Source: Mycobacterium sp. PS03-16 (GTDB lineage: Bacteria; Actinomycetota; Actinomycetes; Mycobacteriales; Mycobacteriaceae). Taken from it: 64,000 nt of DNA. A program made the position numbers and the translations under genes. Where the stretch lies: NCBI RefSeq assembly GCF_004570325.1, contig NZ_SPQO01000010.1, positions 1 to 64,000 on the forward strand, written 5' to 3'. The notes beneath the pieces were generated by a model, which was not told the origin of the DNA, did no database searches, and saw nothing but the letters and a program-made list of their open reading frames with translations. Positions 44,877 through 52,630 of this stretch are shown here, piece after piece; position 1 is the first letter of the stretch, and each line of letters begins with the position of its first letter.

Positions 44877-45896
44877 ATGAGCCGGGCATTGGTGGCGAGG
44901 CTGGACAGCGCGGGGGACGTGCTGATCACCGGGCCCGCGGTGCGCGCGGTCGCCGCCGCGCACGACGGGGTGACGTTTCTGGCCGGGCCGCGCGGCCGGG
45001 CCGCCGCCGAACTGCTGCCCGGGGTCGACGAGGTCGTCGAATGGCAGGCGCCCTGGGTCGATTTCGACTCCCCGGAGCTCACGGCAGGCCACGTCGAATC
45101 ACTGATCAAGCAGCTGCACGACATCAAGCCGGACCGCGCCTTCATCTTCACCTCGTTCCACCAGTCCCCGCTGCCGCTGGCCCTGATCCTGCGGATGGCC
45201 GCGGTGCCGTGGGTGGGCGCGATCAGCGTCGACTATCCGGGCACGCTGCTGGACCTGCGCCACCACGTCGACGACGGTGTGCCCGAGCCGGAGCGGGCGC
45301 TGTCGCTCGCCACCGCCGGGGGGTGCGCCCTGCCCGACGGGGACGACGGTGCGCTGCGGGTGCACCCACCCGCGCCGCTGCCCGCCGACCTGGCCGAGGC
45401 CGTCGGCGACGGCCCGTACGTGGTGTTCCATCCGGGCGCCGCCGTGCCCGCCCGCATGCCCACCGCCGCGCGCAGCGCCGCGATGGTCGCCGCGCTCACG
45501 GCCGCCGGACACCGGGTGGTGGTCACCGGTGGCGCCGGCGAGTGCGACCTGACCCGCACGGTCGCCGGCGCGGTCGCGGTCGACCTCGGGGGCCGCACCG
45601 ATCTGTCCACGCTCGCCGCGTTGTACGCCGCCGCCGCGGTGGTGGTCGTGCCCAACACCGGTCCGGCCCACCTGGCCGCCGCCGTCGGCGCCCCGGTGGT
45701 GTCCCTGTTCGCGCCCGTGGTGCCCGCGTCGCAGTGGAGCCCCTACGGCCGCAACGTCGTCCGGCTCGGCGATCAGGAGGCGCCGTGCCGGCTCACCCGC
45801 GCCCGCACCTGTCCGGTGCCCGGTCATCCGTGCCTGGACGGGATCACCGACACCGACCTGCTCGCCGCGGTCGATCGATTGGGAGGAGAACCATGA
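44877..45896 (+). CDS. Glycosyltransferase family 9 (heptosyltransferase-like) protein
   Basis: A 339-residue GT-B protein of the GT9/heptosyltransferase family. N-terminal ALVARLDSAGDVLITGPAVR (the DxxGDxL-type acceptor motif), central VVFHPGAAVPARMP, and the donor-site segment VVVPNTGPAHLAAAVGAPVVSLF. The C-terminus has two cysteines in CRLTRARTCPVPGHPCLDG, unusual for LPS heptosyltransferases but seen in actinobacterial homologs. ATG with GAGGAGA ribosome site; stop overlaps gmhA start by 4 bp. It probably uses the nucleotide heptose made by the downstream enzymes. Confidence 0.88.
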   Translation: MSRALVARLDSAGDVLITGPAVRAVAAAHDGVTFLAGPRGRAAAELLPGVDEVVEWQAPWVDFDSPELTAGHVESLIKQLHDIKPDRAFIFTSFHQSPLPLALILRMAAVPWVGAISVDYPGTLLDLRHHVDDGVPEPERALSLATAGGCALPDGDDGALRVHPPAPLPADLAEAVGDGPYVVFHPGAAVPARMPTAARSAAMVAALTAAGHRVVVTGGAGECDLTRTVAGAVAVDLGGRTDLSTLAALYAAAAVVVVPNTGPAHLAAAVGAPVVSLFAPVVPASQWSPYGRNVVRLGDQEAPCRLTRARTCPVPGHPCLDGITDTDLLAAVDRLGGEP

Positions 45897-46462
45897 TCGA
45901 GACGCATTTCTGCGCGCTCAGCGACGCGGTGGACCGTATCGGGGGTGAGGCGCCACGGCTGACCGCGTGGGGCCGACATCTCGCCGGGGTGCTCACCTCG
46001 GGCGGTCGGTTGCTCGCCTGCGGCAACGGCGGCAGCGCGGCCGAGGCCCAGCACCTGACGGCCGAGATCGTCGGCCGCTTCAAGGACGAGCGGATACCCC
46101 TGTCGGCGATCTCACTGCACGCGGACACCTCCGCGCTCACCGCGATCGCCAACGACTACGGCATCGAGGAGATGTTCGCCCGGGGGGTGCGGGCCCACGG
46201 CAGGCCCGGCGACGTGCTGGTCGCGTTGTCGACCAGCGGCACCAGCCCGAACGTGCTGGCGGCGGTGAAGGCGGGCCACGAACTCGGGATGACATCGTGG
46301 GCGCTGACCGGGCCGGCCCCGAACCCGCTCGCGGCCATGTGCGACGACGCGATCTGCGTCGAGGCGCCCACCACGGCCACCGTGCAGGAGATCCACCTGA
46401 TGCTGGTGCACGCCCTGTGCATCGCGCTCGACGACGTCATCCTGGGGGCGACCAATGGCTGA
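45893..46462 (+). CDS. gmhA: Sedoheptulose-7-phosphate isomerase (phosphoheptose isomerase)
   Basis: A 189-residue SIS-domain isomerase converting sedoheptulose-7-phosphate to D-glycero-D-manno-heptose-7-phosphate. CGNGGSAAEAQHLTAEIVGRF near residue 43 gives the phosphate-binding Ser and catalytic Glu; LSTSGTSPNVLAA near 113 is the second phosphate loop; EIHLMLVHALC near 168 supplies the metal-binding/catalytic His. Strong GGAGGAG ribosome site. Overlaps both neighbours (4 and 8 bp), so its dosage is tied to GT9 and HldE. Confidence 0.94.
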   Translation: MIETHFCALSDAVDRIGGEAPRLTAWGRHLAGVLTSGGRLLACGNGGSAAEAQHLTAEIVGRFKDERIPLSAISLHADTSALTAIANDYGIEEMFARGVRAHGRPGDVLVALSTSGTSPNVLAAVKAGHELGMTSWALTGPAPNPLAAMCDDAICVEAPTTATVQEIHLMLVHALCIALDDVILGATNG

Positions 46463-47843
46463 GCCGCTGGTGATCATCGGCGATTCCATGCTCGACGTGG
46501 ACGTCGAGGGCAACGCCACCCGGCTCAGCCCGGAGGCGCCGGTCCCCGTGGTGGACGCGGAGCGGGTCTGGCACCGCCCCGGGGGTGCGGGGCTGGCCGC
46601 GGTGCTCGCCGCTCGCGCCGACCGGGACGTGGTGCTGGTGACCGCGCTCGCCGACGATGCCGACGGCCGGTCGCTGGTGACGCTGCTCGAGGACGCCGGC
46701 GTGCGGGTGGTGGCGCTGCCCATGACCGGGAGTACGGTGTGCAAGACCAGGATCCGCGCCGGTGGGCAGTCGATGCTGCGGCTGGATCACGGCGACGGCA
46801 CCGCCGCGGGCGGCGATCTCCCCGCCGAGGTGCGTGACGTGCTCGACGGCGCGCGCGCGGTGTGCGTCGCGGACTACGGCCGCGGGGTGACCGCCCACCC
46901 GGGGGTCCGCGCGCTGTTGACCGAGGTGGCCGAACGGGTGCCGATCGTGTGGGACCCGCATCCTCGCGGGGCCGTCCCCACCCCGGGCTGCTGGCTGGTC
47001 ACCCCGAATCAGTCCGAGGCCGAACGGTTCTCCGAACGCGGGGACAGCGATGCGCACTCCGCGGAGCGGTTGCGACAGCGCTGGCGGGCGCACGCGGTGT
47101 GTGTGACCCTCGGCGCCGGGGGAGCGGTGCTGGCCAGTGAGGCGGGCAGCGTGCACATCCCCGTGCCCGCCGCGGCCGGGGCGTCCCACGGCCGCCGCGA
47201 CACCTGCGGCGCCGGTGACCGGTTCGCCGTCGCCGCCACCCAGGCGTTCGGCGCCGGGGACGACGCGGCGGCGGCGGTGTCCGCCGCCGTGGAGGCGGCG
47301 AGCCGCTTCGTGGCGACCGGCGGTGCCGTCGGGGTCTCCCAAGCGGTCGCCGTCGACCAGACCCGGCCGGGCGCAGCCCAATCCGGTGCGCTGACCGGGT
47401 CTGTCACCGAGGTGCGGGACCGGCTGCGGCGGCGCGGCGGCACCCTGGTGGCCACCGGCGGGTGCTTCGACCTGTTGCACACCGGCCACGTGCGGCTGCT
47501 GCACCAGGCCCGCCAACTCGGCGACGCGCTGGTGGTGCTGTTGAACTCCGACGATTCTGTCCGTTCGCTCAAGGGGCCGCGCCGTCCCGTGATGGCCGCC
47601 GAGGACCGGGCCCGGGTGCTCGCCGCGCTGGCGTGTGTCGACGCGGTGGTCATCTTCGACGAACACTCCCCGGAGGAGGCGCTGGAACGGCTGCGGCCCG
47701 ACATCTGGGTCAAGGGCGGCGATTACACCGAGAACGACCTGCCCGAAGCCGGTGTGGTGCGCAGGCACGGCGGCGAGATCGTGCTGCTGCCCACCGTCGC
47801 GGGCTACTCCTCATCCAACCTGATCGCCGCGGCGCGATCGTGA
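46455..47843 (+). CDS. hldE: Bifunctional heptose-7-phosphate kinase / heptose-1-phosphate nucleotidyltransferase
   Basis: A 462-residue HldE. Residues 1-310 are a PfkB/ribokinase-type kinase (IIGDSMLDVDVEG at the start, SPEAPVPVV, PNQSEAERFS, and the GAGDRFAV anion-hole/catalytic Asp near 255). Residues 330-462 are a cytidylyltransferase-fold domain (TGGCFDLLHTGHVRLL with the HxGH motif near 335, VKGGDYTEND, and the closing GYSSSNLI). Product expected: ADP-D-glycero-beta-D-manno-heptose, after phosphatase action by the GmhB domain. The nucleotide (ADP or other) is inferred from the family. Confidence 0.93.
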   Translation: MAEPLVIIGDSMLDVDVEGNATRLSPEAPVPVVDAERVWHRPGGAGLAAVLAARADRDVVLVTALADDADGRSLVTLLEDAGVRVVALPMTGSTVCKTRIRAGGQSMLRLDHGDGTAAGGDLPAEVRDVLDGARAVCVADYGRGVTAHPGVRALLTEVAERVPIVWDPHPRGAVPTPGCWLVTPNQSEAERFSERGDSDAHSAERLRQRWRAHAVCVTLGAGGAVLASEAGSVHIPVPAAAGASHGRRDTCGAGDRFAVAATQAFGAGDDAAAAVSAAVEAASRFVATGGAVGVSQAVAVDQTRPGAAQSGALTGSVTEVRDRLRRRGGTLVATGGCFDLLHTGHVRLLHQARQLGDALVVLLNSDDSVRSLKGPRRPVMAAEDRARVLAALACVDAVVIFDEHSPEEALERLRPDIWVKGGDYTENDLPEAGVVRRHGGEIVLLPTVAGYSSSNLIAAARS

Positions 47844-47860
47844 CTCGAAAAGGACTGCAC

Positions 47861-48562
47861 ATGACCGACATCGGCAACATCCTGATCACCGGCGGCGCCT
47901 CCGGGCTCGGCGCGGCGACGGTGAAGGCCGTGCGCGATCACGGCGGCACGCCGCTGGTGCTCGACGTCAACCCGCTGCCCGCCGAGCTCGGCGACGGGAT
48001 CGTGTTCGCCCAGTGCGACCTGGCCGACACCGGTGCCGTCGAGGTGGCGGTCCGCGAGCTCGCCGAGCGCGTCGGCGGCCGCATCGACGGGGTGTTCACC
48101 GCGGGCGGCACCGATGCGTGCGGCAAGCTCGGCGACGTCTCGGTCAAGGACTGGGAGCGGGTCATCCACGTCAACCTGCTCGGCACCGCCGCGGTGATCC
48201 GCGCCGCGCTGCCGTATCTCAAGGCCAGCCACGGCCGCATCGTGACGTGCGCCTCCACCCTCGGGATCAAGGCCGTCAGCGACGCCACCGCGTACTGCGC
48301 GTCGAAGTTCGGCGTCGTCGGGTTCACCCGCGCGCTGGCCGCCGAACTGGCCGGCGAGGTCGGGGTGACCACGCTGATCCCGGGCGGCATGCACACCGCG
48401 TTCTTCGACAACCGGGACGACCAGTACAAGCCGCCGCCGGACGCCAAGCTCAACCAGCCCGAGCACGTCGCGGAGACCGTGGTGTTCGCGCTCTCACAGC
48501 CGGCGGGATGCGAGGTGCGCGAGTTGGTGGTGTGCGCCTCGACCGAATCGTCGTGGCCGTGA
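47861..48562 (+). CDS. SDR oxidoreductase of the heptose operon
   Basis: A 233-residue classical SDR: TGGASGLG near residue 8, catalytic Ser in CASTLG near 128 and Tyr-x3-Lys in YCASK near 141-145. GGT replaces the usual NNAG motif (TAGGTDACG), a deviation at the adenine-binding wall. It is not the extended-SDR type of HldD, so it is unlikely to be the ADP-heptose 6-epimerase. It may oxidise or reduce a sugar or polyol in this pathway. ATG with AAAAGGA ribosome site, 17 bp after hldE; stop overlaps the next GTG by 4 bp. Confidence 0.85.
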   Translation: MTDIGNILITGGASGLGAATVKAVRDHGGTPLVLDVNPLPAELGDGIVFAQCDLADTGAVEVAVRELAERVGGRIDGVFTAGGTDACGKLGDVSVKDWERVIHVNLLGTAAVIRAALPYLKASHGRIVTCASTLGIKAVSDATAYCASKFGVVGFTRALAAELAGEVGVTTLIPGGMHTAFFDNRDDQYKPPPDAKLNQPEHVAETVVFALSQPAGCEVRELVVCASTESSWP

Positions 48563-49491
48563 CCGACACCATCCTGGTGTTGCGGGCACTCGGGCTGGGC
48601 GATCTGCTCACCGGAGTGCCCGCACTGCGGGGGCTGCGCCGTGCCTATCCCGACACGCGGGTGGTGCTCGCCGTGCCCGAGCGGTTCGCCCAGCTGGCCA
48701 TGCTCACCGGCGCGGTCGACGCCGTCGAACCCACCGCGGGGCTGGGCCGGTTGCGGCCGCTGCGCACCCCGCCGGCGCTGGCGGTCAACCTGCACGGCAG
48801 CGGCCCGGAGAGCATCCGCGATCTGCTCGCCATCGAGCCGCGCTCGCTGCTCACCCACCGGCACGACGCGTTCCCCGGTCTGCAGGGGCCGCCGTGGCGG
48901 GACGACATCCACGAGGTGGACCGGTGGTGCGGGCTGCTCGACTGGGCCGGGATCGCCTGCGATCCGGCTGATCTCGGGATCGGCCGCCCGCACGGCTGTC
49001 CCGACCGCTCCGGTGTGGTGGTCATCCACCCCGGCGCCGCGTCGGGCGCACGCCGCTGGCCGGTCGACCGCTTCGCCGCGGTGGCGGCCGCACTGCGTGC
49101 CGACGGCCACGAGGTGGTCGTCACCGGCGATTCCAACGAGCTGGAGCTGGCCAGGGCCGTCGCGCAGCAGGCCGGTCTGCCCGACACCGCGGTGCTCGCA
49201 GGCACGCTCGGCCTGCTCGGCCTCGTCGGGCTGATCGCCGACTGCCGGCTGCTGATCTGCGGCGACACCGGCGTCGGGCACATCGCGACCGCCACCGGCA
49301 CGCCGTCGGTGCTGCTGTTCGGGCCCACACCGCCGAGCCGCTGGGGTCCGCGCGGCCCGGGCCCGCACGTCACGCTGTGGGCCGGCGACACCGGCGACCC
49401 GCATGCCGACCAACCGCATCCGGGGCTGCTGCGGCTCACCGTCGCGCAGGTCCTCGACGCGGTCGAGACGTTGATGAAGGAGCGCGTATGA
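48559..49491 (+). CDS. Second glycosyltransferase family 9 (heptosyltransferase-like) protein
   Basis: A 310-residue GT9. N-terminal LVLRALGLGDLLTGVPALRGL (the GLGDxL motif), central VVIHPGAASGARRWP and donor-site ICGDTGVGHIATATGTPSVLLF, then GPTPPSRWGP. GTG 48559 overlaps the SDR stop by 4 bp; earlier in-frame GTGs exist but lie inside the SDR gene. It is paralogous to the GT9 gene at 44877, suggesting two successive heptosyl (or similar) transfers. Confidence 0.88.
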   Translation: MTDTILVLRALGLGDLLTGVPALRGLRRAYPDTRVVLAVPERFAQLAMLTGAVDAVEPTAGLGRLRPLRTPPALAVNLHGSGPESIRDLLAIEPRSLLTHRHDAFPGLQGPPWRDDIHEVDRWCGLLDWAGIACDPADLGIGRPHGCPDRSGVVVIHPGAASGARRWPVDRFAAVAAALRADGHEVVVTGDSNELELARAVAQQAGLPDTAVLAGTLGLLGLVGLIADCRLLICGDTGVGHIATATGTPSVLLFGPTPPSRWGPRGPGPHVTLWAGDTGDPHADQPHPGLLRLTVAQVLDAVETLMKERV

Positions 49492-50783
49492 CCGCGCTGC
49501 GCACCGGGGTGATCGGCGCCGGCTACGTCGGGCTGACCAGCGCGGTCTGCCTGGCCGACCGAGGCCACGACACCGTGTGCGTCGACGTGGACGCCGAGCG
49601 GGTCCGCACCCTGTCCGGCGGCACGGTCACGATCGACGAACCCGATCTGCCCGATCTGCTCGAGCGCGGGGTGGCCACCGGCACCCTGCGATTCACCACG
49701 GACTACGCCGAGCTGGCCGACCGCGACGTCGTGTTCATCTGCGTGTCCACGCCGAGCGGACCCGACGGATCGGCCGATCTGCGCGCGGTGGACGCGTCGG
49801 TCGAGGCGCTCACCGAGGTGCTGCGCGCGGGCGCCGTCGTGGTGGTCAAGTCCACCGTCCCGGTCGGTACCACCCGCCAGATCGCGGAACGGTTGCGCAG
49901 CAAGGACATCCGCGTCGTGTCCAACCCGGAGTTCCTGCGGGAGAGCCACGCCGTGCACGACTTCCGCCACCCCGACCGCATCGTCGTCGGAGCCGACGAC
50001 CCGGCCGCCGCCGACACCGTCGCGCAGCTGTACCCGCCGGCGCCGGTCCTGCGGATGACCCCGGAGAGCGCCGAGGTGGCCAAGTACGCCAGCAACGCCT
50101 TTCTGGCGGTGAAGATCTCCTACACCAACTCGCTGGCCCGGCTGTGCGCGCACACCGGTGCCGACATCACCGACGTCACCCGCTCCATGGGGGCCGACCC
50201 GCGCATCGGTCCGCACTTCCTGCAGCCGGGCCCCGGCTGGGGCGGGTCCTGCCTGCCCAAGGACACCGCGGCGTTGCTGCATGTCGGTGCGCGCCACGGT
50301 GTCACGCTGTCCGAGGTCGAGTCGGCACGGGCCACCAACGCCGCCCAGCCCGCGCACATCGCCGACACGGTGGCCCGGGCCATCGCGGTTCCGCTGACTC
50401 AAGCGCGGGTGACCGTGCTGGGGTTGACCTTCAAGGCGGGGACCACCGACGTGCGGGACTCACCCGCGCTGACGGTATGTGCCGAGTTCGCCGGCCGCGG
50501 GGCCCAGGTGGTCGCCCACGATCCCCGGCTCGCCGGAATCGACCCGGCGGCGCTGCGCCGCGCGGCGGTCACCGCCGTGGACGACCCGTACTTGGCGTGC
50601 AAGGAGGCCGACGCGGTGGTGGTGGTGACCGAATGGCCGGAGTTCCGCGCGCTGGACTGGGCGGCGATCGCCGAACAGTCACCCGGCGCCGTGGTCGTCG
50701 ACACCCGCAACCTGCTCGACGCGGCCGCGGTGCGCGACGCCGGCCTCACCCACCTGGCCAACGGCATCGCCGGCGGTTACTGA
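49488..50783 (+). CDS. UDP-glucose 6-dehydrogenase
   Basis: A 431-residue UDP-sugar dehydrogenase converting UDP-glucose to UDP-glucuronate with two NAD. N-terminal NAD motif GVIGAGYVGLTSAVCLAD, VSTPSGPDG near 87, KSTVPVGT near 123, NPEFLRESHAVHDF near 145, the catalytic Cys255 in GWGGSCLPKD, and C-terminal LGLTFKAGTTDVRDSPAL. Last gene of the operon; start overlaps the GT9 stop. Together with UXS it would supply UDP-xylose. Confidence 0.93.
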   Translation: MTALRTGVIGAGYVGLTSAVCLADRGHDTVCVDVDAERVRTLSGGTVTIDEPDLPDLLERGVATGTLRFTTDYAELADRDVVFICVSTPSGPDGSADLRAVDASVEALTEVLRAGAVVVVKSTVPVGTTRQIAERLRSKDIRVVSNPEFLRESHAVHDFRHPDRIVVGADDPAAADTVAQLYPPAPVLRMTPESAEVAKYASNAFLAVKISYTNSLARLCAHTGADITDVTRSMGADPRIGPHFLQPGPGWGGSCLPKDTAALLHVGARHGVTLSEVESARATNAAQPAHIADTVARAIAVPLTQARVTVLGLTFKAGTTDVRDSPALTVCAEFAGRGAQVVAHDPRLAGIDPAALRRAAVTAVDDPYLACKEADAVVVVTEWPEFRALDWAAIAEQSPGAVVVDTRNLLDAAAVRDAGLTHLANGIAGGY

Positions 50784-50789
50784 GCCCGC

Positions 50790-51806
50790 TCAGCTCTTCG
50801 CGACGCGGCGGATCAGCCGGGCCGTGCTGCGCTCGAGGATCTCCTGCCGTTCGGTGCTGGTCTTGGCCTTCTCGGCGCGGCGCGCGCCTGCGGCGATGGT
50901 CAGCCCGTCCTCGTAGCCCTTCACCACCCGCGGGTCGACGTAGGACGCCCGCGCCACCGCCGGGGTGTTGCCCAGCGCCTCGGAGACCTCTTTCATCACC
51001 GCCGACTCGACGCGTTTGATGACGGTCTTGTTGACCGGCGGATCGGCGTCGACGAACGCCGCGGCGGCCAGCACGGTGCCGTGCCAGGTGCGCAGATCCT
51101 TGACCGAGTAGTCGTCGCCGACCAGCGCCTTGAACCGGGCGTTGAGATCGTCGGAGTGCAGATCGGTCCAGACGTCGCCGGTGCGGCAGGACAGCAGACG
51201 GCCTTCGCGGTCGGGGCGGCGCAGCAGCGCCCGCACCGACCGCACCACCTCCGGGTCGTCGATCACGAGCGTGCGCCGCACCCCGCTCTTGGCGGGATAG
51301 TCGAACTCCACCGCCTGCTTCTGCAGTGTGACGTGCTCGCAGAGCAGCGTCGCGATGCCGAACGAGTTGTTCTCCTCGGCGTACTGGTCACCGCCGGCGC
51401 GGAAGTACCCGAGGTCGAGCAGGTGCAGCGCCAGCGCGAGCACCCGGTCGCGATCCAGCCCGCGGCGGCGCAGGTCGCCGGCGATGCGGCGGCGCATGTC
51501 GGGCAGTCCCGTCGACATCTCCAGCACGCGGTCGAACTTCTCCTCGTTGCGCTCCTCCTGCCACTGCTGGTGGTAGAGGTACTGGCGCCGGCCGGCCGCG
51601 TCGGTCCCGACCGCCTGGATGTGGCCGTTGTGGTGCGGTGAGATCCACACCTTCTGCCACGCCGGCGGGATCACCAGAGCGGTGATGCGGTCGAGCGTGT
51701 CGGCGTCGGTGATCTTGTCGCCGTTCTGGTCGTAATAGGAGAAGCCCTTGCCTCGGCGCACCCGGCGGAACCCGGGACCGCTCACTACGCTGCGCCGAAG
51801 TCGCAT
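50790..51806 (-). CDS. Type IB DNA topoisomerase (poxvirus-like)
   Basis: A 338-residue topoisomerase IB. The N-terminal domain contains GKGFSYYD and VWISPHHNGHIQAVG. The catalytic domain contains RRTLVID, VKDLRTWHGT (Arg/His of the active site), and the nucleophile Tyr289 in ASYVDPRVV. Relaxes supercoils through a 3'-phosphotyrosyl intermediate. ATG 51806 is preferred to a GTG two codons upstream. Present in some environmental mycobacteria and, from memory, absent from M. tuberculosis. Convergent with Ugd, 6 bp between stops. Confidence 0.9.
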   Translation of the reverse strand: MRLRRSVVSGPGFRRVRRGKGFSYYDQNGDKITDADTLDRITALVIPPAWQKVWISPHHNGHIQAVGTDAAGRRQYLYHQQWQEERNEEKFDRVLEMSTGLPDMRRRIAGDLRRRGLDRDRVLALALHLLDLGYFRAGGDQYAEENNSFGIATLLCEHVTLQKQAVEFDYPAKSGVRRTLVIDDPEVVRSVRALLRRPDREGRLLSCRTGDVWTDLHSDDLNARFKALVGDDYSVKDLRTWHGTVLAAAAFVDADPPVNKTVIKRVESAVMKEVSEALGNTPAVARASYVDPRVVKGYEDGLTIAAGARRAEKAKTSTERQEILERSTARLIRRVAKS

Positions 51807-51834
51807 GGACACCTACCTGGTTCGGAAATCGGGG

Positions 51835-51861
51835 GTTTGGCACGGGCCGGGGCTGGGGTAT
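51835..51861 (+). promoter_or_regulatory. SigF-type promoter with no gene directly downstream
   Basis: GTTT (51835-51838), 17-base spacer, GGGTAT (51856-51861). On the plus strand the next convincing gene is rsbW at 52196. It could drive rsbW-sigF with a leader of about 330 nt, or a short RNA antisense to the small membrane gene at 51922-52059. Confidence 0.5.
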
Positions 51862-51921
51862 GGAAGGCACACCATGGTGAGCACGGGGTTGGCGCGCGCA
51901 GTGAACCGGTCATGGGCACCG

Positions 51922-52059
51922 TCACTGCATCATCGGCGCGAGCATCAGGAAGGCCGCCGCATAGACGGCCACCCCCGCCAGGAGCACGCCGAGCAGGATC
52001 GGGGCGGCCGCGATGAACACGCGCCGCCACGGTCCGCTAGGGTCGTGCACCTGCTCCAT
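51922..52059 (-). CDS. Tiny single-pass membrane protein
   Basis: 45 codons from an ATG: a polar start MEQVHDPSGPWRRVF, one strong transmembrane helix (about residues 15-40, Ala/Leu/Val) and a short Met-rich tail MLAPMMQ. Codons are almost all GC-ending. A GTGT-N16-GGGTAA element (52069-52094, minus strand) lies 9 nt upstream, resembling a SigF promoter with one -35 mismatch. Sits between topoisomerase IB and rsbW. Function unknown. Confidence 0.6.
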   Translation of the reverse strand: MEQVHDPSGPWRRVFIAAAPILLGVLLAGVAVYAAAFLMLAPMMQ

Positions 52060-52060
52060 G

Positions 52061-52077
52061 ACCGGGTATTACCCGGT
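52061..52077. repeat. 17-bp palindrome in the rsbW upstream region
   Basis: ACCGGGTA-T-TACCCGGT, a perfect 8-base inverted repeat around one base. Each arm contains a GGGTA core, so it could present a SigF -10 in either direction or be an operator. Confidence 0.55.
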
Positions 52078-52085
52078 GGATCGGT

Positions 52086-52112
52086 CGGTCACACGTTGAC
52101 CGGTCACACGTT
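52086..52112. repeat. 12-bp direct repeats upstream of rsbW
   Basis: CGGTCACACGTT at 52086-52097 and again at 52101-52112 with a three-base spacer (15-base period). Possible tandem regulator sites for the small membrane gene or rsbW. Confidence 0.5.
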
Positions 52113-52195
52113 CGCACCTGCGACTTCCCCCCGTGCCGATGGCTAGCCGGGAAACCGGCTGGGGTAGTCTCGCTTCGATATTGCCGGGAGGTCAG

Positions 52196-52630
52196 ATGGC
52201 CGAGGTTGAGAGCCAGCGCAACGGTCAGGCCAATGCCGACCGATCGGTGGAGCTGCGTGTCGCGGCGAAACTGGAGAACCTTGCCGTGCTGCGCACGCTG
52301 GTGGCGGCGGTCGGCACGTTCGAGGATCTCGATTTCGACGCGGTGTCCGATCTGCGGTTGGCCGTCGACGAGGCCTGCACCCGATTGATCCGCTCGGCGG
52401 TGCCCGAGTCCACCCTCGTCGTCGTCGTGCATCCGCACGACTCCGAGGTCGTCGTCGATGCGTCGACCACCTGTCAGAACACCGACATCCTGGCGCCGGG
52501 CAGCTTCAGCTGGCACGTCCTGAGCTCGCTGACCGACGAGGTGCGTACGTTCTCCGACGGCCAGGTACCCGAAGACGGCCGAGTGTTCGGCATCTCGATG
52601 ACGACGAGGCGAGCGAGTTCGCTACGGTGA
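52196..52630 (+). CDS. rsbW: Anti-sigma-F factor RsbW (UsfX)
   Basis: A 144-residue GHKL-fold anti-sigma factor that sequesters SigF. The helix VSDLRLAVDEACTRLI corresponds to the N-box region; as in the M. tuberculosis protein, the usual Asn of the kinase N-box is replaced. APGSFSWHVLSSLTDEV is the conserved C-terminal segment. ATG with GGGAGG ribosome site; a GGGTAG at 52162-52167 upstream has no good GTTT partner. Stop overlaps sigF by 4 bp. In M. tuberculosis usfY directly precedes this gene; here topoisomerase IB and the glycan locus intervene. Confidence 0.93.
   Translation: MAEVESQRNGQANADRSVELRVAAKLENLAVLRTLVAAVGTFEDLDFDAVSDLRLAVDEACTRLIRSAVPESTLVVVVHPHDSEVVVDASTTCQNTDILAPGSFSWHVLSSLTDEVRTFSDGQVPEDGRVFGISMTTRRASSLR

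Noticed and set aside
47861..48562. The SDR as the ADP-heptose 6-epimerase HldD
   Set aside because: It is a 233-residue classical SDR, while HldD is an extended SDR of about 310 residues with a different N-terminal motif.
51874..52146. Plus-strand frame after the SigF-type promoter at 51835 as a protein gene
   Set aside because: His/Arg-rich, antisense to a better small gene, no ribosome site; a leader or antisense RNA fits better.
37361..52195. A recently inserted mobile element carrying the glycan locus
   Set aside because: No integrase, transposase, tRNA, target-site repeat or base-composition change was seen at either side; the separation of usfY from rsbW may be ancestral in environmental mycobacteria.
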